The position numbers and the translations under genes are program-made. The notes under the pieces were generated by a model that was not told the origin of the DNA, searched no databases, and worked only from the letters and a program-made list of their open reading frames with translations. Of a stretch of 64,000 nt of DNA, positions 42,951 through 51,949 are shown piece by piece. Source of the stretch: Desertivirga brevis (GTDB lineage: Bacteria > Bacteroidota > Bacteroidia > Sphingobacteriales > Sphingobacteriaceae); assembly GCF_017355835.1 (NCBI RefSeq), contig NZ_JAFEWF010000001.1, positions 1 to 64,000 of the forward strand. The letters are read 5' to 3'. Positions within the stretch are counted from its first letter, which is position 1. Each line of letters opens with the position of its first letter.

Positions 42951-45900
42951 TTACTGGCGTATCTGGTCTTTTTGGTATTCGGAAGGGGATAATCCAAATT
43001 CCATTTTAAAGCACCTTCTGAAATGATCTGCATTGGCGAAGCCGACTAAAAAGGCTACCTCGTTTACATTAAATTTACGATCACTTAGTAATTGCTTTGC
43101 TCTTTTCAGTCTAATCTCTTTTATCAGATCAGCCACATTCAAACCACTAAGGGTTTTAATCTTTCTATACAACTGGGAGCGACTTATTCCAATGCTGTTA
43201 CAAATAGTTTCAACATTTAATTCGGGGTCAGCAATACGTTCTTCAACTAGCTTGAGAAAGTTTTGGAGGAGCTTGTCGTCAGAGGAAACAGGAGCATCAT
43301 TTGTTGGTTCTAAGGAGATCTGTTTCCTGTACTTCTCTTTTAAGTGTAGCCTCGACAGCAACAGGTTCTTTACGCGGGCCGTTAGATGTGCCAGGTTAAA
43401 AGGCTTGGTTATGTAATCATCGGCTCCTGTTTCATAACCTTCAATCTCACTTTCAATAGGTGTTTTGGCAGTAAGTAAGATTACCGGAACATGGGCTGTT
43501 TTGGGATTTGTTTTAATTCGTGCGCAAAACTCTTTTCCATCCATTTCAGGCATCATCACGTCTGAAATCACAAGGTCAGGAATATTTTTTTCTGCAAGTT
43601 CGAGCCCTTGTTTACCATTCGATGCTTCCTGTATATCGTAAAAGGGCTCGAAATGCTGACTAAGGTAATGTCGCAAGTCGGGACTATCATCAACGATCAG
43701 GAGTAACGGCCGGGCACCATTAATTAAAGCAGGATTTGAGTTACCAGGATCAAATAGGGAAGTAGTAAGGTCGCTGGGATATGTTTGTTGAGTTACCTGT
43801 ACATTTTCTTCCCTTAGCTGTTCGTCATTAGCGGTTGCAGCAAGATTCATAGGAATAGCCACAGTAAATGTCGTCTTAAATAGCTCTTTATATTCTTTGG
43901 TTGAATCTATTGATCTTGAGCTTACTGTGATTGATCCACGATGTTGTTCAACTAGTCCCCGGGAATAGGCAAGACCAAGTCCCGTACCCCCTGTAATACT
44001 TGATTTACCTTGTTTAAATGGCTCAAAAATCACTTCCTTATCACTCTCTGGAATTTCTCTTCCTATATTTGACACAGCTATAATAACGAATTCTGTAGCA
44101 TCCCTGATTTCTGATTGGAGATCTACTTCAATTATGGTATTTGATGCTCCGAACTTAATTGCGTTCGAAAGAAGATTGGAAAATATTTTTTCGATCTTAT
44201 CCTCATCATAAATCAATACAATAGGGTTCTGAGGTGAGTTAAGCCTAATTGTCTTATTGTTTTCCTTCAAAAGTGGTTCAAAGGATATTATCAATTGCTT
44301 TATTAAGACCTCCAGATTATGCTGTTGCAGGTCAAGAGTCGTATTCCCTGTTTCCAACCGTCTGAAGTCTAGAAGTTGATTTACCATTCTTAGTAATCTC
44401 TCTGCATTGCTTCTCAATATCCGCAATTGTTCAGAAAAGGCAGCTGGGTCATGGACCAGGGTAGGTAGTTTTTCCAGTGGGGCAAGAATAAGTGTTAAGG
44501 GCGTTTTTACTTCATGCGAGACGTTTGTAAAGAACTGCAATTTTTGCTTCTCCAGTTCCTGCTCTTTGCTTTTCATCAACACCTGATTTTGTAAGGCATT
44601 GAAGCGAGAAGAATAGAGATGATAGATATAAATCAGTCCACCGGCAAGAAGAATATAGAAGAGGTAGGCGATGTTGCTTGCCCAAAAAGGTGGTTGTATA
44701 ATGATTGAGAGTTGAACAGGCTTTTCATTCCAAATACCGTCACTATTGGATGACTTTACCTGAAAGGTATACGACCCCGGATCGAGATTTGAATAAGTAG
44801 CGACACGCCTTTTGGCATCAGTATAGGTCCAATCCTTGTCAAAACCATCTAGCTTATAAGCGTATTTGTTACCGTTAGGATTGGCATAATGCAGGCCTGC
44901 GAATTCAATAGAAAAGCTTTTGTCTTTATAGCCAAGTTGCAATTCTGCAGTAAGGTATAAAGGTTTTCTAAGAATCACCCGCCCGTTCACTTCCTGGTTT
45001 ATTTCAATCGGATGTCCCAATATTTGCAGTTCTGTAAGAACTGTTCTTGGCAAGGTGCGATCAGTGCTGACTTTATCGGGATTGAAGTAATTTACACCGT
45101 TGTTAGATCCAAAATAAAGAATTCCCTCAGAGCTGTTTCTGAAGACAGCTTGCTCAGAAAAATCATTGCTCTGTAAACCATCCTGTATCGAATAGGTCCG
45201 AAATACCCCGGTTTTCTTCTCCAGCCTTGTAATCCCTTTCTTGTGGCTAATCCAAAGGCGTCCACTACTATCTTCGGTAATTGCCGCTATCAGAATTCCC
45301 TCTAATTCCGAGCCTTCAAAATATCGTGTGAATTTTTTCGAAGAGGGTGAATAGCGTTGTAAACCACCCCCGGTTCCTATCCATATTTCACCGTCCTTGT
45401 CCTCGTACAAGGAGTAAATATGATTATCTATAAGATCATTATTTTTGCTAAGAGATGCCAAAAAACGGTTTACCAGTTTTACCGTATCTCCAACAGGCTT
45501 TAAAACACTAATTCCACCAGTTTCTGTTCCTACCCATATTAAACCACTATTGTCTTGTAAGATGCACTTCGCGTCTCTTGTATTCAAGGTCTTTTTATGA
45601 TGATATTTGATTAGAGTATCCCTTGAAACAATAAATTTGAAAATCCCCTCACGTCGCGTTGCTATCCAGATGTTACGGTCCTTGTCTTCAATAAGACCGA
45701 ATACCGTATGTGTATATCTGTTAATACTTTCAAACCCACGAGTTTTGCCCGACCTTCCATCGTACTTTAACAAACCTTTTCTGCTTCCAATCCACACATC
45801 ACCTCTACTATCACATAAAATAGATCTTACTTGGTTAAAGCTTAGTCCAATTTTGTCAGGCTTACCCAAGCTTAGTTGCCTTGTTCCTTTTGCACCAATG

Positions 45901-46685
45901 ATAGTGATGCCTTTGTCGTAGGTTCCTACCCAAAGGTTTCCCTTTGAATCTTTGCCTATTGCAGTTACAACATTATCTGCAATGGAATTGGGATCTTGCG
46001 GATCGTGATAGTAATACTCGAAAGGTTTAGCCTTGATATTTGCTTTGCTTATACCCTTATTGAAAGTGCCAAGCCAAAGAATGTTGTTCCCTCCTTTATA
46101 AAGGTAAGATATGTTCAGGTCTCGAAGTGCCCAGGGATCCGTAGCATTAGTAAAATAGTATTTTTTCTGATTAGTCTTTGTATCGATCTGAACAAGATTT
46201 GTGTATTTCTCTAGTCTTAGAATATAATGCCCCAGGTTGTATTTGACCATTCTTCCATAAATTCTGCGGGAAAAGCTATTTACAAAGGCCTCGGGCAGTC
46301 TTTTGGTACTTATCCTGTCGAAGTTATCTTTCTCGTAATTATACCGGCAAAGCTCGTAACCTGCTTGCGTAGCCACCCAAATATTGCCTTTTGTGTCTTT
46401 AATTACGTTATCTATCTGGTTGCTATTGACACTATTTATATCGGCAGGATTAAAACGATAGATTTTAAACTGATAGCCATCGTAGCGACAAAGTCCATCA
46501 AGCGTTCCAAACCAGACGAAGCCATATTTATCCTCCGCAATTCCAAAAACTGTGTTTTGCGGCAGGCCTTCTTGCGTACTAATATTTTGAAATTTTAAAT
46601 TAGGAAGTTGTGCGAAAAGCCCAACATTACTCAATATAAGCGCAATGAACAGAAACGGAAAATAGTGCCTCTTAAACCCCTTCAT
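42951..46685 (-). CDS. Hybrid two-component system protein (propeller sensor, kinase, receiver, AraC output)
   Basis: A 1244-residue one-protein signalling system: signal peptide, two seven-bladed propellers (about 30-610, repeated WIGT/WVGT motifs such as IWVGTETGGISV), a Y_Y_Y domain (about 625-695), a membrane helix (about 700-720), HisKA (VSHEVKTPLTLILAPLEKL), HATPase (GTGLGLAYSRGLVEQH), receiver (SDVMMPEMDGKEF, with the phospho-acceptor Asp) and a C-terminal AraC HTH (last ~90 residues). The periplasmic propeller binds a ligand and the AraC part activates transcription. It follows the phytase operon on the same strand, so it may control it; this is unproven. Confidence 0.95.
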   Translation of the reverse strand: MKGFKRHYFPFLFIALILSNVGLFAQLPNLKFQNISTQEGLPQNTVFGIAEDKYGFVWFGTLDGLCRYDGYQFKIYRFNPADINSVNSNQIDNVIKDTKGNIWVATQAGYELCRYNYEKDNFDRISTKRLPEAFVNSFSRRIYGRMVKYNLGHYILRLEKYTNLVQIDTKTNQKKYYFTNATDPWALRDLNISYLYKGGNNILWLGTFNKGISKANIKAKPFEYYYHDPQDPNSIADNVVTAIGKDSKGNLWVGTYDKGITIIGAKGTRQLSLGKPDKIGLSFNQVRSILCDSRGDVWIGSRKGLLKYDGRSGKTRGFESINRYTHTVFGLIEDKDRNIWIATRREGIFKFIVSRDTLIKYHHKKTLNTRDAKCILQDNSGLIWVGTETGGISVLKPVGDTVKLVNRFLASLSKNNDLIDNHIYSLYEDKDGEIWIGTGGGLQRYSPSSKKFTRYFEGSELEGILIAAITEDSSGRLWISHKKGITRLEKKTGVFRTYSIQDGLQSNDFSEQAVFRNSSEGILYFGSNNGVNYFNPDKVSTDRTLPRTVLTELQILGHPIEINQEVNGRVILRKPLYLTAELQLGYKDKSFSIEFAGLHYANPNGNKYAYKLDGFDKDWTYTDAKRRVATYSNLDPGSYTFQVKSSNSDGIWNEKPVQLSIIIQPPFWASNIAYLFYILLAGGLIYIYHLYSSRFNALQNQVLMKSKEQELEKQKLQFFTNVSHEVKTPLTLILAPLEKLPTLVHDPAAFSEQLRILRSNAERLLRMVNQLLDFRRLETGNTTLDLQQHNLEVLIKQLIISFEPLLKENNKTIRLNSPQNPIVLIYDEDKIEKIFSNLLSNAIKFGASNTIIEVDLQSEIRDATEFVIIAVSNIGREIPESDKEVIFEPFKQGKSSITGGTGLGLAYSRGLVEQHRGSITVSSRSIDSTKEYKELFKTTFTVAIPMNLAATANDEQLREENVQVTQQTYPSDLTTSLFDPGNSNPALINGARPLLLIVDDSPDLRHYLSQHFEPFYDIQEASNGKQGLELAEKNIPDLVISDVMMPEMDGKEFCARIKTNPKTAHVPVILLTAKTPIESEIEGYETGADDYITKPFNLAHLTARVKNLLLSRLHLKEKYRKQISLEPTNDAPVSSDDKLLQNFLKLVEERIADPELNVETICNSIGISRSQLYRKIKTLSGLNVADLIKEIRLKRAKQLLSDRKFNVNEVAFLVGFANADHFRRCFKMEFGLSPSEYQKDQIRQ

Positions 46686-46819
46686 TGTAATATAATGGCC
46701 TTGAAGAATGAATTTTATTATTTCATTCTCAATTGTGATAGTATTTTCTCCTTTAATACATTTCAGACACTAAATATACTCTGTACTAATACTGTTTTCC
46801 AATTATTCTTTAAACATGT

Positions 46820-46868
46820 TTATAACCCAACGAGCTGCCCGTTATAAAGACAGCTCGTTGGGTTATAA
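46820..46868 (-). terminator. Long hairpin after the phytase operon
   Basis: TTATAACCCAACGAGCTG (46820-46837) and CAGCTCGTTGGGTTATAA (46851-46868) form a perfect 18-bp stem with a 13-base loop, 22 bases beyond the phytase stop and ahead of the hybrid regulator gene. There is no long T-run, but the stem is strong. Confidence 0.65.
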
Positions 46869-46889
46869 TTCGCTATGGCGTCCTCTAAG

Positions 46890-47966
46890 TTACTTCAGCC
46901 CAAAATCTTCCCACCTGTAAAATTGAAACGTTTTATCATCACTCATAGCCACAAACAATCCGTGTTTGAAATCTTCATTAAGCCGTACGGCCACAACATC
47001 CGATCCGTCGCTTGAAAGGGTAGATACCTTAATGGATTTTAATAACGTATGAGTATGCTTACCGCCACTACCTTCCCGGCTATAAACCTTGAATTCATTA
47101 GCGCTTTGATCTGATACCAGTATATAGCCTTTTCTTTTCGAGGTTTTATAAATACTGATACCTTCATTATCTTCCCGATATCCCTCAGTACCAAAAAGAG
47201 CAAGTTCCTCATTACCTTTGTTGGGGTCAGCAAAATACTTTCTAATACCGAACTGCTCGTCTGAATAGTATACATAGCCTAGTTCATTATCTACCGCAAT
47301 AGCTTCTATTTCTTTTTTACCACTATATTTACCAAACTTTCGTACCAATATGGCTTTCACCTGTCCTTTGCCGTCGTCTTCCAGCAAGTATTGCCACAGA
47401 TAGCCGTCTTTTGGCCCCGTCTTCCTACCAACAATCGCATAGATTTTACCAAAGGCATTTTTATATAGGGCAATACCCATAAGGTCTCTGTATTCTGGTT
47501 CGCTTTCATTAACAAAGACTGGTATGCCTCCGTTATCCACCGGCTGCATGTCGGGCAGAGAGAAGATGCGAAGATTATGGGTCATTCTTTCGGTCGCGAC
47601 TGCTATATCTACCTTCCTGTTTCCAAGCTTTAAACCGTAAGCAATGTCGACGTTGTTAGGTCTTTTTAAACCTTTTACCGTTTTTTCCGGAACAATTTTA
47701 CCCTTAAGATCAAACACATACAGGCCACCGTTTTCATTTTTATCGGTTCCTATTACCAGCGATTCGCCAGGCTTTTTTGAATTTACCCATATTGCCGGGT
47801 CGTCGGTATCGAACTCAACTGGTTCTGTTATATATAATGGCTTTATTACCTGGGATGATGTAGGGGGGCTAACAGGGCTCTGTCCAAGCTTTCCGTTTGA
47901 ACAGGACGTGAAAAAAGCAAGAGTCAATGCAGCCGCTGATATTTTATATGGTTTTAAATCGAACAT
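46890..47966 (-). CDS. Beta-propeller phytase (3-phytase)
   Basis: A 358-residue lipoprotein (FFTSC, Cys about 22) with the BPP phytase pattern: DDPAIWVNSKKPGESLVIGT (near 55-74), ENGGLYVFDLKGK, RPNNVDIAYG (near 102), ATERMTHNLRIFSL, a YLWQYLLED-type segment, IEAIAVDNELGYVYYSDEQF, and DNEGISIYK (near 268). These carry acidic Ca2+ ligands that the enzyme needs to hydrolyse phytate. It is the last gene of an operon with a TonB receptor and an acidic lipoprotein, so it probably acts at the cell surface. Confidence 0.93.
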   Translation of the reverse strand: MFDLKPYKISAAALTLAFFTSCSNGKLGQSPVSPPTSSQVIKPLYITEPVEFDTDDPAIWVNSKKPGESLVIGTDKNENGGLYVFDLKGKIVPEKTVKGLKRPNNVDIAYGLKLGNRKVDIAVATERMTHNLRIFSLPDMQPVDNGGIPVFVNESEPEYRDLMGIALYKNAFGKIYAIVGRKTGPKDGYLWQYLLEDDGKGQVKAILVRKFGKYSGKKEIEAIAVDNELGYVYYSDEQFGIRKYFADPNKGNEELALFGTEGYREDNEGISIYKTSKRKGYILVSDQSANEFKVYSREGSGGKHTHTLLKSIKVSTLSSDGSDVVAVRLNEDFKHGLFVAMSDDKTFQFYRWEDFGLK

Positions 47967-47987
47967 TCTTTAATGGATTATTCCTTG

Positions 47988-49016
47988 CTACTTTTCAAGT
48001 TTGAGGCTTACTTCTTCGGTTTCTATGTCATCGTATTCGCCCTTAAGGGTAAGAGTAAGGACTTTCCCTACCAATTTGAATGAGCCTTTGTAGCTAAACT
48101 CTTTTTCCTGGCCATTCTCCTGTTCCACTTCACCCTCAAGTTCAAGGTCGCCCTCCAGTTTATCATCTTCAATTTCCTCAAGGTCGGCCTCTATTTCAAT
48201 TTCTTTATTTTTAATTTCTTTCTCGCCGCAATCGTCAACTTCTTCAGTTTCCTTTAGTACCACAACAGCTTTCAGCTCGCCGTATTCAAATTCGATCTCA
48301 ATTTCCTTAACATCGTTTACTGATAGCTTGCGAATATCTTCGTTAACCAGCCCGAAAAGGCTTAGGAATTTTTGAAACTCTGCCGGGTCTTTAATGTCCA
48401 GCTCATATCCACCATAAATACCTTCATCATCCAGTACTTTATATTCAAAAGTATTAGAGGTATTAACCACTACTTTCTCATTTCCAGCCTTTAAACCGCT
48501 TAATTTGATTTCTAAGCCTCGTGAATTAGTGTTAAAAACTTTGTCGTCGAAAAGTTCCTCGTCTGTTTCAAACTCAACTTCTATTTCCTCTACTCCGGCG
48601 GGGAAGGTTACACTGCCTTTTCCCGTGTTCTTATCAAAAACAAGTTTAAGGTCAATATCCTGATCTTCAGAGGTTGTACAGTCGTCTATCTCATAAAAAG
48701 CTTTTGCATCCTTAATATAAGAGGAGAGGGTATTAAAACCCTTTAAGTCGGTAACCTCGAAAGATACAGTTACATCTTCTTTCAACGGAATTACTTTTCC
48801 GCCTAACTCTTCGCGATCGGGGTCTACACGGTCAGCCAAGGTTATTTTAAAGCTGAATTTATCTTCGTCTTCAAGACCTCCATCCCCCTCGTCCGAAAGT
48901 AAAAGGATCTGAGGAAAGTCGCCTTCCACAAGGGGACTAACAAGATTGTCGTTTTGTTTATCACAGGCTGAACATGCCAACAACATGGCGCATGCCAGAT
49001 AATTGATCTTTTTCAT
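47988..49016 (-). CDS. Very acidic surface lipoprotein of the phytase operon
   Basis: A 342-residue lipoprotein (lipobox ACSAC, Cys about 18) unusually rich in Glu and Asp, with a domain of repeated acidic beta strands (EIEVEFETDEELFDD, EIEIEFEYGELKAVVVL, and a LEGDLELEGEVEQ region near residue 290). No family recognised. It lies between the receptor and phytase genes with gaps of 20 and 21 bases. The acidic strands could bind Ca2+, which phytase needs, or stabilise the receptor; both are inference. Confidence 0.75.
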   Translation of the reverse strand: MKKINYLACAMLLACSACDKQNDNLVSPLVEGDFPQILLLSDEGDGGLEDEDKFSFKITLADRVDPDREELGGKVIPLKEDVTVSFEVTDLKGFNTLSSYIKDAKAFYEIDDCTTSEDQDIDLKLVFDKNTGKGSVTFPAGVEEIEVEFETDEELFDDKVFNTNSRGLEIKLSGLKAGNEKVVVNTSNTFEYKVLDDEGIYGGYELDIKDPAEFQKFLSLFGLVNEDIRKLSVNDVKEIEIEFEYGELKAVVVLKETEEVDDCGEKEIKNKEIEIEADLEEIEDDKLEGDLELEGEVEQENGQEKEFSYKGSFKLVGKVLTLTLKGEYDDIETEEVSLKLEK

Positions 49017-49036
49017 TTTAAATTAATAGGATAGGG

Positions 49037-51745
49037 TTAGAAATTAAACTTCACGCCAAAACGCGACCAGTAGGAGTAGTATTCTCTTTGAATTAGTTGG
49101 GATTTATTCCCCTGATACATTTCAAATGGTGCATTGGTAAGGTTTAGGAATTCACCAAAAAGGCGTATTTGTCTGGTAAACGCATAACTCGCACTAGCAT
49201 CCACTTGTATCCTGCTTTTTACATAGATATCTTCATTTTTTGTTCCGCCAACCTCCGACAACCTACTACCATTCAGGTTAATAGAAGCACGTAGGTTAAG
49301 CTTCTTTCGCTCGTATGCTAAAGATCCATTCCCTACACTTTCGGCTTGACCGGGTAGGCGTATTTCTTCTGTAACATTAGCCGATTCAGCATTAGCGCTG
49401 CGACTCTGAATAGTAGCTTTAGAGTTAGTATAGGTATAGTTCAGGTATACGCTGAAATCTTTTAATGCGGGAACAAAATTAAGCCTCCTTTGGAAAGCCA
49501 ATTCAAATCCGGTAAGCTTGGCTTTGTTACCATTTTGCGCTTGTATAATATCAATTGCAGAGATCGATGGTGTTCCTGTTAGTGGATAGGGAGAATTGAA
49601 CAATACTTTGCGATAAATAAAATCGTTTAACGACTTGTGGAATACCCCCGCTGATACTATCCCTACAGATCCAAAGTAGTGCTCAGCCATAAGATCATAA
49701 TTAACTGCACCCACTGGTTTTAGTGCGGCATTACCAACATTTGCAATCCTATCTTCGCGGTTGATCTCCTGAGAAGGAATGATCTCAGAGAAATTAGGTC
49801 GGGCATATGACCAAGTAAGGGCAGCACGCAGGTTACTGAACTTATTTAACTCGTATTTCAAGTGAAACTGCGGAAGCAAGAAGTCATAATTGCTTTTTCC
49901 CGATACTGGTACGATATCCTCAAGATCGCCTGCCTCATCAATCAATACATCGCTTGAATTATATCTTACCCTGGTTTGTTCGTAACGAACACCGGCAAGT
50001 ACCATCAGCTTTTTGATCTGCTGCCTTGCCATAAAATAGGCCGCCGTTACATCTTCTTCTGCAGAGAAAGCTTCCAGAGCTTCATCAATTGCCTTGTCTT
50101 CTATTTCAAGTTCAAAATTTGCCGGATTAGCATTGTAATAATTTATCAGGGAATTAATGGCAAGAGGACGTCCAAGATCGTATTTTCCTGAAAGAAACTC
50201 GTCTTTAACCGGATCTCCAGTAAATGCATCAAGATTAGGAACTCCCCCCAAATTGCCAAAGGTATTTTGTTTGATCCTATAACTTTTTGATTTTGACCTG
50301 ATCTTGGCTCCAAACTTAATTAGTCCTGTACTTTCATTCAACTTGTAGGGGAGGCCGAAGTTAAATTTTGCAGTAAGATTTTTATCCTTTGCAAGGGTAT
50401 TTCCGAAGCCGATCTCGTCAAATTCGTAGGATGAATTATCTGTATAGTTTGCCGCAACAATACTGGGATACCTGGGATTTGTAAAGCTTAAGTTGCTTGG
50501 GATACCAGCCACAAAAGATGCTTCGTTGTCGTAAGGGGTATGTTGTTCACCATAGCTGTATTGTGCCTCATAGTCCAAAAAGAAACGGCTGAAAGTATGC
50601 TTAGCACCTGCATTTAGTGAGGCAACAGATTGAGCTTCAAAACGATCTTTTGTAAGCTTTTCAATTTCCTCATCTTCAGGAATGAACACATATCTTCTAC
50701 GCCACTCCCTGTCAGTAAAGCGAGAATAAAGCGATTTGAAATATATTTCATGTTTGTTATTGAATTTATAGTCGAGCGTAGAGCTTAAACCCAGCCGGGT
50801 ACGCGTCAATTCATAATCTCTTAGCTCCACCTCGTTATCTGCAATTGCCCTCTCTACGTTGTCTGAACCAAGGTCGTTATGATAATAATTACCATTCACC
50901 ATTACACCGAACTTCTGATTCTTTCCAAGACGCTGCCCGTACTGTAATTGCCCCTGCAGGTTACCTTTTTGCATCAGGTTATTATACCCACTACCTATCG
51001 AACCTACTATTTCTGGTTTGCTTGTTTGTGCAGAGCGGGTAATAAGGTTGATTGAGCCTCCTATGGCATCTCCGTCCATATCCGGTGTTAAGGCTTTTGA
51101 TACCTCTACCGAAGCTAATTGGTCTGAAGGGATCGCATCCAAAGCAACGAAGCGAACATCGGCCTCAGGAGAAGGAATTTGTTCCCCGTTGATACTGGTA
51201 TTAGTGAATTGAGGTGCCAGACCGCGAACAGCAACGTAGCGGCCTTCCCCCTGATCTCTTTCGAGTGTTATTCCAGGAACACGTTGTAGAGCTTCAGCTG
51301 CATTAGGATCAGGGAAACGCCCAATCTGATCTGCAGCTACAATATTTTTAATGTTGTCGGCATTTTTTTGTTGGTTGAGGGCCTTTGCTTGTCCTTGTGT
51401 GTACCCATTCACAGCCACGTTTCTTAATTGATGCTGTAGATTGGCCAGGGAGATATTAACTACCTTAACTTCCTTATCCTTCAATTGAACCTGGATAGTC
51501 GTGTCACGGTACCCAAGATAGCGAATAGATAAGCTAACGGTTCCGGAAGTGGTGAACAGTTCATATTCTCCACGAAGGTTACTAGTTGTTCCCTGATTGC
51601 TGCCACTAAGCACAACAGTAGCACCAGCAAGGGGATGCATACTTTCGCGTTCTGTTATTCTTCCTTTAACTACGCCACGTTGGGCCATTGCCAAAGAACC
51701 CAGCATTAAGATTGGAACAGAAATTAAAAATGATTTGAAGTACAT
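49037..51745 (-). CDS. TonB-dependent receptor of the phytase operon
   Basis: A 902-residue receptor without an STN domain: signal peptide (to AMA near 21), carboxypeptidase-regulatory-like domain (about 24-110: GRITERESMHPLAGATVVL), plug (about 125-235: IGRFPDPNAAEALQRVPGIT, VAVRGLAPQFTNTSINGEQI) and a beta-barrel ending FGVKFNF. The IGRFPDPNAAEALQRVPG motif is typical of the TonB-Xanth-Caul class. It has no SusD partner. It is first in the operon and would take up a phytate product or bind phytate-metal complexes (inference). Confidence 0.93.
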   Translation of the reverse strand: MYFKSFLISVPILMLGSLAMAQRGVVKGRITERESMHPLAGATVVLSGSNQGTTSNLRGEYELFTTSGTVSLSIRYLGYRDTTIQVQLKDKEVKVVNISLANLQHQLRNVAVNGYTQGQAKALNQQKNADNIKNIVAADQIGRFPDPNAAEALQRVPGITLERDQGEGRYVAVRGLAPQFTNTSINGEQIPSPEADVRFVALDAIPSDQLASVEVSKALTPDMDGDAIGGSINLITRSAQTSKPEIVGSIGSGYNNLMQKGNLQGQLQYGQRLGKNQKFGVMVNGNYYHNDLGSDNVERAIADNEVELRDYELTRTRLGLSSTLDYKFNNKHEIYFKSLYSRFTDREWRRRYVFIPEDEEIEKLTKDRFEAQSVASLNAGAKHTFSRFFLDYEAQYSYGEQHTPYDNEASFVAGIPSNLSFTNPRYPSIVAANYTDNSSYEFDEIGFGNTLAKDKNLTAKFNFGLPYKLNESTGLIKFGAKIRSKSKSYRIKQNTFGNLGGVPNLDAFTGDPVKDEFLSGKYDLGRPLAINSLINYYNANPANFELEIEDKAIDEALEAFSAEEDVTAAYFMARQQIKKLMVLAGVRYEQTRVRYNSSDVLIDEAGDLEDIVPVSGKSNYDFLLPQFHLKYELNKFSNLRAALTWSYARPNFSEIIPSQEINREDRIANVGNAALKPVGAVNYDLMAEHYFGSVGIVSAGVFHKSLNDFIYRKVLFNSPYPLTGTPSISAIDIIQAQNGNKAKLTGFELAFQRRLNFVPALKDFSVYLNYTYTNSKATIQSRSANAESANVTEEIRLPGQAESVGNGSLAYERKKLNLRASINLNGSRLSEVGGTKNEDIYVKSRIQVDASASYAFTRQIRLFGEFLNLTNAPFEMYQGNKSQLIQREYYSYWSRFGVKFNF

Positions 51746-51949
51746 ATGATTTTAATTGTGCAGCAAAGATTAGGTAGCTCTATTTTCCTGGCAATTTTCA
51801 GGCGTTACAAAAAGGAAACAAGGCCTCGAAGTGCGTTAACAGGAAGGCAACAAACACGTGTTTTTGTCTTTCTTTCTATTGAAAGACAGAGTGTTATGGT
51901 GTTTTCTTTTGCCATTATCCTTTTGTTAACCATGTGTTAGCTTTAATGT